Shown: positions 45,012-54,379 of the stretch, one piece after another | Layout of the letters: each line of letters opens with the position of its first letter | How positions within the stretch are numbered: position 1 is the stretch's first letter | Source: M269 sp964640795 | Lineage (GTDB): Bacteria; Pseudomonadota; Gammaproteobacteria; Enterobacterales; Alteromonadaceae | Direction of reading: 5' to 3' | Length of the DNA: 64,000 nucleotides | Assembly: GCA_964640795.1 (NCBI GenBank) | Contig: CAZXIN010000029.1 | Coordinates: forward strand, 1 to 64,000 | Made by a program: the position numbers and the translations under genes | The notes under the pieces: model-generated | Told to the model about the DNA's origin: nothing | Seen by the model: the letters and a program-made list of their open reading frames with translations, nothing else | The model's database searches: none

Positions 45012-45147
45012 ACGTTTTTCCGTTGAGTCATCGAATGACCTAGAATTACATTATTACTTGTTTTTTATAATTTAATAGTTCTAATAAGTGTACATACGTA
45101 TAAAATGTAGGTCATTTTTGTAATATTGACCTGATAAAATAGCCGCT

Positions 45148-47799
45148 GTGAAATACATAAAGCCTTTAATTTACACTATTTTTGTCTCAGCAATGCTGGG
45201 ACTAGGCACGCTATTAGGTATATATTTCTATCTCAAACCCGACCTACCAAGCGTCGATGTTTTAAAAGACGTTCGCCTACAAACACCGATGAAAATCTAT
45301 TCTCAGGATGGAAAACTCATATCCCAATTCGGCGTAAAAAAACGTATCCCTTTGAAAATAAAAGATATTCCTATAGAGCTACAGCAGGCAGTTATCGCTA
45401 CCGAAGATAGCCGATTCTACGACCATCCAGGCATAGACCCTATAGGAATCGTTAGAGCCGCTGTTAACCTTATATTAACGGGCGAAAAACAACAGGGCGC
45501 CAGTACCTTGTCTATGCAACTCGCTCGCGGCTTTTTTCTTACTCGAGATAAGACTTATATCCGCAAAATTAAAGAAATCTTTATTGCTTGGCATATGGAA
45601 AGGTTACTGACTAAGGACGAAATTCTAGAGTTATACCTAAATAAAAATGAATTGGGCCATCGCTCTTTTGGTGTAGGCGCCGCTGCTCAAGTTTATTATG
45701 GTAAAGAGATTAGCGAACTATCACTTGCCCAAATGGCAACTATCGCAGGGATGAATAAAGCGCCATCAACGTTGAACCCTATTTCAAGTCCCACGCGAGC
45801 GAAAGAAAGACGCCGAATTGTATTACTACGCATGCTTGATGAAAACTACATCACGAGAGAACAATTTGATCAGGCCGCCAATGAACCCGTAACTGCTAGC
45901 AAGCATGGTGCAGAAATTGAACTTAACGCACCTTATCTAGCTGATATTATCTATCAGGAAATGATTGATCGGTACGGCAAGGAAACAGCTGAAACCGAAG
46001 GCTTTCAAGTTTACGCTACTGTTCCATCACACCTGCAAGCTGCAGCGCAAAAGTCAGTCGCGCAAAACCTTCACGACTATGATGAACGTCATGGATATAG
46101 AGGCGCATTGGAGCAGCTATGGCGAGGACCAGAGCCTAGCTTTCTCACCGAGAAAAGTGAAGAAGCGAACCCTTCATTAACTCAGCAAGATGATGCACAA
46201 CTTCAGGATGAACTGATCGAGTCGGAGTACGAGCAAGCTTGGACTGAAGAGCAAATGCTCGCTTATTTAAATGCACATAAAAACTACCTTCCTATTCAAG
46301 GAGCGGTAGTGACACAAGTTAATGAAAGAGACATCCAGATATTTACTGCCGGATACGGATATCAAACGATCCAATGGGATGGTATGGATTGGGCTCGCCC
46401 CTACATCAGCGACTCAAGACAAGGACCTATCCCTAAAAATGCAGCAGACATCGTATCCGTAGGACAGCATGTATGGGCAAGGCAGCGTATGGAAGACAAT
46501 CAATGGCATTTGTCTCAGCTACCCGATGTCGCAGGCGCTTTTGTCGCAATGGATCCTGAAAATGGCGCTGTTAGGGCAATAGTTGGAGGTTACAGTTTTG
46601 AGCAAAGCCAATTCAATCGTGCCACACAAGCTAAGCGGCAAGTTGGATCCAATATAAAGCCGTTTCTGTATTCTGCCGCGCTTGATAGTAACTACACAAT
46701 TGCTAGCATCATTAATGACGCTCCAATTAATCAGTGGGATCGTGGTTCAGGCAATGCATGGCGACCCGAAAATTCACCCGCAGAGTACGATGGCCCTATA
46801 CGTATGCGGATAGCGCTAGGCAAGTCTAAAAACGTCGTCGCGATAAGGTTGCTAAGAGGTATCGGTATTGACGGTTTTATAAGCCATTTAAGTCGATTTG
46901 GATTCGATCGCACTGAGGTACAGCGGGATGAATCCATTTCAATCGGCTCACCTTCTTTTACACCACTGGAAGTGGCTACTGGTTATGCCGCCATTGCTAA
47001 CGGTGGCTATGGTGTTCAACCGCACTTTATAGATCGAATTGAATCAGATGCTGGGAACCTCGTTTGGCAGGCGAATCCTGCTGTTGCCTGCAATAATTGT
47101 TTAACAGCGTCAAATCAATTAACTAGCAGACCTTTGGATCATTTAAATAATGAACTTTCAGCTTCTGACACCGTCGATACTCCGCCGGTTGCTGAACAAG
47201 TTATATCGTCACAAAACGCATTTCTAGTGAGCGAAATGATGCGCACCGCCATGCGCTTCAATGGAAGCACGTCCAAGAAAACAAACTGGCAAGGTACTGG
47301 TTGGCGAGCTCGAAGTATTCTTCGTCGTGGAGATATATACGGTAAAACAGGAACCACAAACGATTCGAAGGATACCTGGTTTAGTGGCTTTGCAGGCGGC
47401 TTAGTCGCAACAACTTGGGTAGGGTTTGATGATGTTAGTAGAGCGCTGGGGCGCGTATCGCCAAATCAAAATATTATCAATCGTAATCCGAAGTACACTT
47501 GGATGGGTAATGGCATTATTTCCGAAGGTGGTGCACAAACAGCGCAGCCTGCATGGATTCGTTTTATGCAACAAGCACTTAAAGACGAACCTGAAATAGC
47601 TAAACCAATCCCAACTGACGTGGTTAAGGTCAGAATAGACAGGGGAACAGGTAAGTTAACTCACAGGACCGATCACACATCCCTATTTGAATTTTTCATC
47701 AAGGGCACTGAGCCAACCGAGTACGTCAGAGAAGATGAAATCATCGATTTATCTGAAAGCTCAGAAGAAGAAACCATCGAAGAAGAAGAGATTTTCTAA
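45148..47799 (+). CDS. mrcA: Penicillin-binding protein 1A
   Basis: Bifunctional peptidoglycan synthase of 883 residues. Cytoplasmic tail and membrane helix (about 7-29), GT51 glycosyltransferase with catalytic Glu86 in AVIATEDSRFYDHPGID and QGASTLSMQLARGFFL, an OB-like insert with an acidic Glu-rich stretch (about 335-375), and the transpeptidase with SxxK at Ser501 (GSNIKPF), SKN at 560-562 and KTGT at 733-736. The highly acidic C-terminus (EEETIEEEEIF) is a feature I note. GTG start, with no strong ribosome site. Confidence 0.96.
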   Translation: MKYIKPLIYTIFVSAMLGLGTLLGIYFYLKPDLPSVDVLKDVRLQTPMKIYSQDGKLISQFGVKKRIPLKIKDIPIELQQAVIATEDSRFYDHPGIDPIGIVRAAVNLILTGEKQQGASTLSMQLARGFFLTRDKTYIRKIKEIFIAWHMERLLTKDEILELYLNKNELGHRSFGVGAAAQVYYGKEISELSLAQMATIAGMNKAPSTLNPISSPTRAKERRRIVLLRMLDENYITREQFDQAANEPVTASKHGAEIELNAPYLADIIYQEMIDRYGKETAETEGFQVYATVPSHLQAAAQKSVAQNLHDYDERHGYRGALEQLWRGPEPSFLTEKSEEANPSLTQQDDAQLQDELIESEYEQAWTEEQMLAYLNAHKNYLPIQGAVVTQVNERDIQIFTAGYGYQTIQWDGMDWARPYISDSRQGPIPKNAADIVSVGQHVWARQRMEDNQWHLSQLPDVAGAFVAMDPENGAVRAIVGGYSFEQSQFNRATQAKRQVGSNIKPFLYSAALDSNYTIASIINDAPINQWDRGSGNAWRPENSPAEYDGPIRMRIALGKSKNVVAIRLLRGIGIDGFISHLSRFGFDRTEVQRDESISIGSPSFTPLEVATGYAAIANGGYGVQPHFIDRIESDAGNLVWQANPAVACNNCLTASNQLTSRPLDHLNNELSASDTVDTPPVAEQVISSQNAFLVSEMMRTAMRFNGSTSKKTNWQGTGWRARSILRRGDIYGKTGTTNDSKDTWFSGFAGGLVATTWVGFDDVSRALGRVSPNQNIINRNPKYTWMGNGIISEGGAQTAQPAWIRFMQQALKDEPEIAKPIPTDVVKVRIDRGTGKLTHRTDHTSLFEFFIKGTEPTEYVREDEIIDLSESSEEETIEEEEIF

Positions 47800-47937
47800 A
47801 GTCATCATGTCTTACTGGTCTTATCTGTCCATTATTAGTCAGGCATAGCAGACATATCGTAGATTGCCTCTCGGCATCTTGTCTAATTCAAGTTAAGCTT
47901 AGTTCCATTATGTTTTGCTAAGAATAGACATCATTTT

Positions 47938-49620
47938 ATGAGCCAATCTAAACGCCCTTTATACATTTCCTATGCTGGACCTACCTTGCTGGAAACACCA
48001 TTACTAAATAAGGGGAGCGCCTTTAGCCCAAAAGAGCGGGTGAGTTTTAATCTGACAGGTTTGATTCCGCCCAGATATGAATCTATCGAAGAGCAAGTAG
48101 AACGTGCATATATGCAATACTCCAGCTTTGATGAAGCGATCAACAAACATATCTATCTGCGCGCAATACAAGATTCAAACGAAACATTGTTTCATCGGCT
48201 CGTTCAAGCTCACTTAGAAGAGATGATGCCAATCATCTACACGCCTATTGTGGGTGAAGCATGTGAAAGGTTCTCTGATATCTATCGTAGCAACAGAGGC
48301 TTATTCATTGCATACTCTGAGCGACATCAAATAGACGATATTCTACGCAATGCCACCAAGCAAAAAGTAAAAGTTATTGTTGTTACCGATGGTGAACGTA
48401 TTCTAGGTTTAGGCGATCAGGGAATTGGCGGTATGGGGATTCCCATAGGAAAACTTTCGCTTTACACCGCTTGTGGTGGCATAAGCCCTGCCTATACATT
48501 GCCCGTCATGTTAGATGTCGGTACCAATAACGAAAAGCTATTAAACGATCCTATGTACATGGGGTCACGCCATGAGCGTATCTCTCAAGAAGAATACGAC
48601 GAGTTCTTAGAGTTATTCATTACCGCCATTGAGCGCCGCTGGCCAAATGTCATGCTGCAGTTCGAAGATTTTGCACAACCTAACGCCATGCCCTTATTAA
48701 GCCGTTACCGTGACCGCATATGTTGCTTCAATGACGACATTCAAGGCACAGCTGCCGTGACTGTTGGTACTATCCTCGCGGCCTGTAGGCAAAAGAAAAC
48801 AGAATTAAAAGATCAAAAAGTGGTGTTTGTTGGCGCAGGCTCCGCGGGCTGTGGTATCGCAGAGCAAATCATCAGTCATATGCGAAGTGAAGGTTTGTCC
48901 GACGAACAAGCACGCGAACGTATATTCATGATTGATCGTCACGGTCTGGTCATGCGCAATATGAAGGGCTTAAGGGACTTTCAGGAAAAATTAGCACAAG
49001 GTTCTGAAAATATAGAAGGTTGGAGTTATAGTGGCGAAGCTCCTTCCTTATTAGATGTGATGCACTGTGCTAAACCGACCGTCTTAATTGGCGTCTCAGG
49101 GCAGTCAGGGTTATTCACTGAAGCTGTTATCAAGGCTATGCACAAAAATTGCAAAACGCCCATCATTTTTCCATTGAGCAACCCATCGAGACAAGTCGAA
49201 GCAACGCCACAACAGGTTATCGAGTGGACTGGTGGTGACGTTATCATAGCGACAGGTAGCCCCTTTGACCCTATTGAATACAAAGGCAAAACTTACCCAG
49301 TTGCACAGTGCAACAACTCTTATATATTCCCAGGTATCGGGTTGGGTATTATTGCCAGTAAAGCAAGTCGTATCTCAGAAGAGATGATGATGATCGCTAG
49401 TGAGACATTGGCGAAAGCATCAGCAGAAAGTGGTGGTGAACACTTGTTACCACCGATCACCGAAATTGCTAATCTCAGCAAAAAGATCGCCTTCGAAGTT
49501 GGTAAGTTAGCCATGAAGCAAGGGTTAGCACTGGAGCTGTCAGACGATCTGTTAGCTAAACAGATAGAAAAGAACTTCTGGAAACCAACATACCGAGAGT
49601 ATAAGCGCACTAGTCAGTAG
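47938..49620 (+). CDS. maeA: NAD-dependent malic enzyme
   Basis: Decarboxylates malate to pyruvate. 560 residues, matching E. coli MaeA. Marks: YISYAGPTLLETPLLNKGSAFS, the EERxxFxLxGLLPP-like segment (RVSFNLTGLIPPRYES), IIYTPIVGEAC, VVTDGERILGLGDQGIGGMGIPIGKLSLYTACGGI, metal site QFEDFAQPNAM and CFNDDIQGTAAVTVG, nucleotide loop FVGAGSAGCGIA. Followed by a strong bidirectional terminator. Confidence 0.96.
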   Translation: MSQSKRPLYISYAGPTLLETPLLNKGSAFSPKERVSFNLTGLIPPRYESIEEQVERAYMQYSSFDEAINKHIYLRAIQDSNETLFHRLVQAHLEEMMPIIYTPIVGEACERFSDIYRSNRGLFIAYSERHQIDDILRNATKQKVKVIVVTDGERILGLGDQGIGGMGIPIGKLSLYTACGGISPAYTLPVMLDVGTNNEKLLNDPMYMGSRHERISQEEYDEFLELFITAIERRWPNVMLQFEDFAQPNAMPLLSRYRDRICCFNDDIQGTAAVTVGTILAACRQKKTELKDQKVVFVGAGSAGCGIAEQIISHMRSEGLSDEQARERIFMIDRHGLVMRNMKGLRDFQEKLAQGSENIEGWSYSGEAPSLLDVMHCAKPTVLIGVSGQSGLFTEAVIKAMHKNCKTPIIFPLSNPSRQVEATPQQVIEWTGGDVIIATGSPFDPIEYKGKTYPVAQCNNSYIFPGIGLGIIASKASRISEEMMMIASETLAKASAESGGEHLLPPITEIANLSKKIAFEVGKLAMKQGLALELSDDLLAKQIEKNFWKPTYREYKRTSQ

Positions 49621-49744
49621 TTTCTGATAGCTCACAGCTATTCCCCGATTCGACCAAAGAGATGTAAATATTTGAACTGTCTCGGGGCAAGCTTTGGGAA
49701 GTATAAGAGAGATTTAACCTCAGAAAGAGGCCATTCCTACAAAC

Positions 49745-49784
49745 AAAAAAGCATGTGATATCCAAGGAAACCACATGCTTTTAT
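49745..49784. terminator. Bidirectional intrinsic terminator between maeA and fadE
   Basis: AAAAGCATGTG (49747-49757) pairs with CACATGCTTTT (49772-49782). T-rich tails follow on both strands (TTTTATTTT on plus, TTTTTTG on minus), so it serves both convergent genes. Confidence 0.9.
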
Positions 49785-49810
49785 TTTAGCTTTATGAGCT
49801 TAGCTAAACT

Positions 49811-52063
49811 CTAAGCGGCCGTAGACGCCAGTTCTGGTGTATCCAGATCGACATCTGTGATCAGTTCCATATCAAATGTATATTCGTCTACATTGATAGA
49901 TACTTTACGTTTCGCATCGTAATCAAGCACTTGATCAGCTTCTGCTTGCGTAATACTGCCTTTCTGTAGCAATTGACCAACCACATATTCGAATGACGGC
50001 GCAGGAACAATAGGTTCTTTACGTAAGATCTTCTGGATTTTACGTAATAAAGGCATTGCTGCATGTTTAGCTTCAAATGCTTGGAAGTTAATGTCGAAGC
50101 CATCACCAGGAACGGAGCGCACCAAGTGACACATCTGACGTCTAAATTGCGTATCTTGCATAGATGCTTCAGACAATTCACGGATCAAGTCATCTGAGAT
50201 ATGGCTTACCGATGATGTATAAGTACCAGTTAACACTCGCATCAAACGACGAGTCGCTGCTTGTGGAAAGTTATTGATAAAGTCGACCAGAGCCTTGTCT
50301 GTTTTAGATAAGGTCCAACGGATCGCATATTCAAAATAAGGACGCGCATCTTGACGATTTTCATCACTCACCTTTTGCTCATAGTAACGAATAGTCGCCA
50401 TAGCAGCATAAAGGTAGCTCATCATATCGCCTAACCTAGCTGACAGTAACTCGGCTTTCTTCAGATCACCACCTAATACAAGTAATGAGAAATCTGCCAG
50501 AATAGCAAGCTTAGAAGATAAAGCTTTAAGGCGTTTTTCAAAAGGCTTCACTTCAGCTAATGTCGAATCGGCACCGCCAACGAATGGAATATAACTGTTT
50601 ACCAAGCTACGAATTGCATTCGTCGTACTAAAACCAATGGTTTTCATCAAAACTGAATTGAATTCACTATCTGCACCTTTATCATCACTGTGAATAAGCT
50701 CAACCATATCTTTCAAAAATGGATGGCAACGCATAGTACCTTGACCGAAGATCATCAAGCTACGCGTCAGGATATTTGCCCCTTCAACAGTAATGGCAAT
50801 AGGTTGTGCTGTGTAGCTGTTGGCTAACACGTTTTGAGGACCACGCTGAATCGCTTTACCAGCTTGAATATCCATCGCAGCGTCAGTAACTTCACGACCA
50901 AGCTCAGTCATATGGTATTTGGCCATAGCTGTGACAACTGACGGCTTTAACCCCATACCTAAACCTTCAGTCGTCAAGACGCGCATAGACTCAAGTAAGA
51001 AAGTTTTACCAGCAATTTCAGCGAGTCTATCTTGAATACCTTCAAAACGACCAATAGGCACGCCAAATTGTTCACGGACAAAAGAGTACTCAGTAGTAGA
51101 CTTAAAGGCTGCTTGCGCACTAGCAACACCCATTGCAGGTAATGAGATACCACGACCTGCACCTAAGCAACTGACTAGCATTTGCCAACCACGACCGATA
51201 TTCTTTTGGCCACCGATGATGAAGTCCATAGGAATAAAGACATTTTCACCGCGAGTAGTACCATTATAGAAGCTGACACCCATCGGGTCATGACGATTGC
51301 CTAATTCAACACCAGGATGAGATTTAGGAATAAGCGCGCACGTTATGCCAAGCTCTTTTTTACCACCAAGCAATCCTTCTGGATCAAATACTTTAAACGC
51401 CAACCCTAAGACTGTCGCAATAGGAGCTAGAGTAATATAGCGCTTGTCCCAAGTAACATTAAGGCCAACAACTTCTTTACCTTCCCAAGTACCTTTTGTC
51501 ACGATAGCCGCGTCAGGGATTGCACCAGCATCAGAACCTGCTTCCGGGCTAGTGAGGGCAAAACAAGGGATATCTTGGCCTTTTGATAAACGGGGCAGCC
51601 AGTAATTTTGCTGTTCGCTAGTACCAAAATGCATCAGTAGTTCACCAGGACCCAAAGAGTTGGGAACCATCACAGTAACCGCAATAGCGGCACTCTTGGT
51701 AGATATAGTCGTCACGATAGTTGAGTTGGCATAAGGGCTAAACTCTAATCCACCGAAGACTTTAGGTATGATCATCGCAAAGAATTTGTTGTTGCGAAGA
51801 AAATCCATGATTGACTCTGGAATATGATGGCTATTCTGTAGCTCATGGTCATCGACCATCTCTATCAATTCCTGCACAGGCCCATCAAGGAACGCCTGTT
51901 CTTCAGCACTTAATGTTGCAGCAGGAACATCACGTAACGCCTTCATATCAGGCTTACCCTGATAAATCGAAGCTTCAACCCAAACATCGCCAGCATCTAA
52001 TGCTTCCTGTTCTGTCACAGAAATCGGCGGTAATACTTTTTTAAGGTTAGTTCTTAAGCTCAT
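49811..52063 (-). CDS. fadE: Acyl-CoA dehydrogenase FadE
   Basis: FAD enzyme for the first step of beta-oxidation. Around 750 residues from the ATG at 52063 (MSLRTNLKKVLPPISVTEQEALDAGDVW, the typical FadE opening); an ATG at 52099 is also possible. Acyl-CoA dehydrogenase core (about 70-480: CFALTSPEAGSDAGAIPD, VGLNVTWDKRYITLAP, GRGISLPAMGVASAQ, VREQFGVPIGRFEGIQ, EGANILTRSLMIFGQG) plus the FadE-specific C-terminal DUF1974 extension. Shares a terminator with maeA. Confidence 0.95.
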   Translation of the reverse strand: MSLRTNLKKVLPPISVTEQEALDAGDVWVEASIYQGKPDMKALRDVPAATLSAEEQAFLDGPVQELIEMVDDHELQNSHHIPESIMDFLRNNKFFAMIIPKVFGGLEFSPYANSTIVTTISTKSAAIAVTVMVPNSLGPGELLMHFGTSEQQNYWLPRLSKGQDIPCFALTSPEAGSDAGAIPDAAIVTKGTWEGKEVVGLNVTWDKRYITLAPIATVLGLAFKVFDPEGLLGGKKELGITCALIPKSHPGVELGNRHDPMGVSFYNGTTRGENVFIPMDFIIGGQKNIGRGWQMLVSCLGAGRGISLPAMGVASAQAAFKSTTEYSFVREQFGVPIGRFEGIQDRLAEIAGKTFLLESMRVLTTEGLGMGLKPSVVTAMAKYHMTELGREVTDAAMDIQAGKAIQRGPQNVLANSYTAQPIAITVEGANILTRSLMIFGQGTMRCHPFLKDMVELIHSDDKGADSEFNSVLMKTIGFSTTNAIRSLVNSYIPFVGGADSTLAEVKPFEKRLKALSSKLAILADFSLLVLGGDLKKAELLSARLGDMMSYLYAAMATIRYYEQKVSDENRQDARPYFEYAIRWTLSKTDKALVDFINNFPQAATRRLMRVLTGTYTSSVSHISDDLIRELSEASMQDTQFRRQMCHLVRSVPGDGFDINFQAFEAKHAAMPLLRKIQKILRKEPIVPAPSFEYVVGQLLQKGSITQAEADQVLDYDAKRKVSINVDEYTFDMELITDVDLDTPELASTAA

Positions 52064-52403
52064 AAATCTCAACTCATCTGACCACTTGAATAAGTGCATA
52101 CTACTCAAAAATGCGAAGAGATCAAAAAAAAACGTAAAAAACTTGTGCTAAATCCGCAAAAATGTTGTTAAAAAACAGCTAGACAAAAGTATGATGCAAT
52201 AGAAAAATTAAACTATATCATTGTTATTTAAGGAAATTATATTTATCTAAATTTTTTAGTTGTCATAACAAAAAAATATAAACGACCGTTTGAAACTTAT
52301 GTTTAATTTCGACGAGTTACGAACTAAAAATTTGCCAAATTGGCTAAAAAGCGTACTAATAGTGGATAACAATTCGCTTGCTCTGTCATAAACAGGAATC
52401 GTT
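52064..52403. other. AT-rich region upstream of fadE
   Basis: 340 bp of AT-rich sequence with A-runs. TGGTCAGATGA at about 52077-52087 weakly resembles half of a FadR site but is not palindromic. No gene found. AGGA before 52404 is the ribosome site of the next gene. Confidence 0.45.
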
Positions 52404-52805
52404 ATGCTTAGAAAACATGGCCTATGGTTTTTATATTTCACCTTTGTTGCTCTTGTTCTTTTTTTGCATCAAGGTGAACCATTATTTTTGAGCAATAGCC
52501 AACTTCCTATAGGCAAACCTATTCTATGGGCTGTCTTATTCACCTTTCTGGGTTACTCGCTATACTGCCATAAACAGGAAAACTTCTTCAAAACCATGTC
52601 TATCACCGGCAAGTATTATTGGACGAAACAAATCGGTATAGACCTCTATTTGGGCGTCGCTCTTATTGCATGCGTCATATACCTTAACGAAGGTTCATGG
52701 CTTGTGTTGGCTCTTTGGTTTGTCCCGTTACTGATATTCGCTAACCTAGCCACATTGCTTTACCTCGCTTTGAACTATGATTCTTTGATAAGTCGTTTCA
52801 TTTAA
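52404..52805 (+). CDS. Small integral membrane protein of unknown function
   Basis: 133 residues with about four hydrophobic helices (about 7-22, 38-54, 76-93, 98-123) and short polar loops. No family recognised. The ATG has AGGA 7 nt upstream, and hydrophobic patterning over the whole length supports it as a true gene. It stands alone between fadE and the sensor kinase. Confidence 0.65.
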   Translation: MLRKHGLWFLYFTFVALVLFLHQGEPLFLSNSQLPIGKPILWAVLFTFLGYSLYCHKQENFFKTMSITGKYYWTKQIGIDLYLGVALIACVIYLNEGSWLVLALWFVPLLIFANLATLLYLALNYDSLISRFI

Positions 52806-52920
52806 AGATAAACGTCATTGACCAGTATAAGGTTCCTTATGATTTAAAAGAGCGCATGATAGATACATTTATCTTCTTAACCTTCGACGCCGCGTTATAC
52901 CAACCTCTATCACAATAAAC

Positions 52921-54249
52921 CTAGTGACGAGGCTCCTTTGTATACACTGGCAACGTAAAAATTGCCACGCAACCGTTAAAGTGAGATTTATTGTCAGTGA
53001 TATTATTCAACGATAGGCTTCCGTCATGACTATCCAGTATTTGCCGGCAAAACACCAACCCTATGCCAGAACCTTGCGGTTTTGTTGTATAAAAAGGTAC
53101 AAAGATATTGGAAACATTGCTAATACCCTTGCCGGAATCAAGCACTTGGAAAGTAAAATGGTGTGCTGACATCGACCATTGATACTTAATAGGCCCACCA
53201 GCTTCAAAAGCATTTTTAGTTAAATTAATAATCACTTGTTCAATCATTGACGGATCAGCATAAAGCAACATTGGCAGATTTAGCAATGCATCATCCACCT
53301 CAATATTGTCTCTTTCAAATAATGTCATCACACGTTCAATGAGTACCTCGAACTTAAAAAGCTTTTTATCAGGAACAGGCACCTTAGCTAATTGCGCATA
53401 ACGTTTGATAAAACCATTGAGGCTATTTGAACGCTCCGAGATGATAGTTAGCCCCTCATTTAAATCATCTTTCCAATCCTCAGCTAAGGGATCACGATGA
53501 ATCATATCGGTCAGTGTCTGACTTAACGAGGTAATAGGAAAAAGAGAGTTGTTGATTTCATGGCTAACCACTCGCATTAGGTTTTTCCAAGCCGTTAGCT
53601 CTTCATCTCTTAATACTTGGCGCAAATCGGTAATAAATAAGACATGTTGTTGAACGCCAGCATCACGAAACCCCTCACTTCGAACTTGCCAACGCCCTAT
53701 AGCGCCTGGAAAAGTATGGTTAATTAAACGCGTTTTCTTGGTACCAAGAAATTGAGCTAAATCCTGTACTTCGGCGCTACTACCTATGATCTGCTCATAA
53801 GGCATAGAAAGTAGTCGGCAAGCTGCCTGATTAGCTAGTTTAATTTTCTGTTCACTATCAAAAGCGAAGATAGCCACATTGATATGAGCAATCGTCTTTT
53901 CCAATAACTTTAGCGCTTCTTCATTCGCAATTCTATGCCTTGATAGTTCATCAGCCAGACAGTTAATCTCATTGACCAACTCAGAGAAAGCATCATCACT
54001 CTTACGCAATTTACCGCGTAAAGTAAAATCACCCAGCCTTATTCCTTCGACCAAATTGGATAAATTACGTAACTGAAAAATGAGTTGAGTATGTAAAAAC
54101 CAGACGAAGCTAACCGATGTTATCAATAGAAAACTAGATATGAGTGTCTTGGCATAGAAAGAGAACGACAATTGCCATAATAAGACTAAGGCAACGACTA
54201 ACACAGGTAATATCGCAAATATGGCGGCTATATATAAGCGCCGTATCAT
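52921..54249 (-). CDS. NtrB-type membrane sensor histidine kinase of the ABC exporter operon
   Basis: 442 residues. Two close membrane helices (about 7-30 and 35-53) with nearly no periplasmic loop, HAMP (about 55-105), a PAS-like domain (about 110-205), HisKA with phospho-acceptor His230 in RVVSHEINNSLFPIT, and HATPase_c with VIINLTKNAFEAGG, DSGKGIS and GSGIGLVF. The lack of a loop suggests sensing within the membrane, as in cell-envelope-stress kinases. Last gene of the operon, 130 bp after the response regulator; presumably its partner. Confidence 0.93.
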   Translation of the reverse strand: MIRRLYIAAIFAILPVLVVALVLLWQLSFSFYAKTLISSFLLITSVSFVWFLHTQLIFQLRNLSNLVEGIRLGDFTLRGKLRKSDDAFSELVNEINCLADELSRHRIANEEALKLLEKTIAHINVAIFAFDSEQKIKLANQAACRLLSMPYEQIIGSSAEVQDLAQFLGTKKTRLINHTFPGAIGRWQVRSEGFRDAGVQQHVLFITDLRQVLRDEELTAWKNLMRVVSHEINNSLFPITSLSQTLTDMIHRDPLAEDWKDDLNEGLTIISERSNSLNGFIKRYAQLAKVPVPDKKLFKFEVLIERVMTLFERDNIEVDDALLNLPMLLYADPSMIEQVIINLTKNAFEAGGPIKYQWSMSAHHFTFQVLDSGKGISNVSNIFVPFYTTKPQGSGIGLVFCRQILDSHDGSLSLNNITDNKSHFNGCVAIFTLPVYTKEPRH

Positions 54250-54379
54250 TGAATTTGATGAGATATCAGCCAGTGCTTTCTCCTCGCCTGTGGGACAACC
54301 TGATTATACCTGTACTTGTTCACACAAAACGCAATGCTGAGGCAAGCTGATTGAGTTACTCACTCAGGCTGGAATAGCA

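Noticed and set aside
52071..52090. Possible FadR site upstream of fadE
   Set aside because: Only one half-site resembles the consensus; not palindromic, and it may lie inside the coding sequence if the earlier start is used.
54250..54379. Possible separate promoter or gene between the regulator and the kinase
   Set aside because: The 130-bp gap shows only a weak TGAGT/ACTCA hairpin; no coding frame and no clear promoter.
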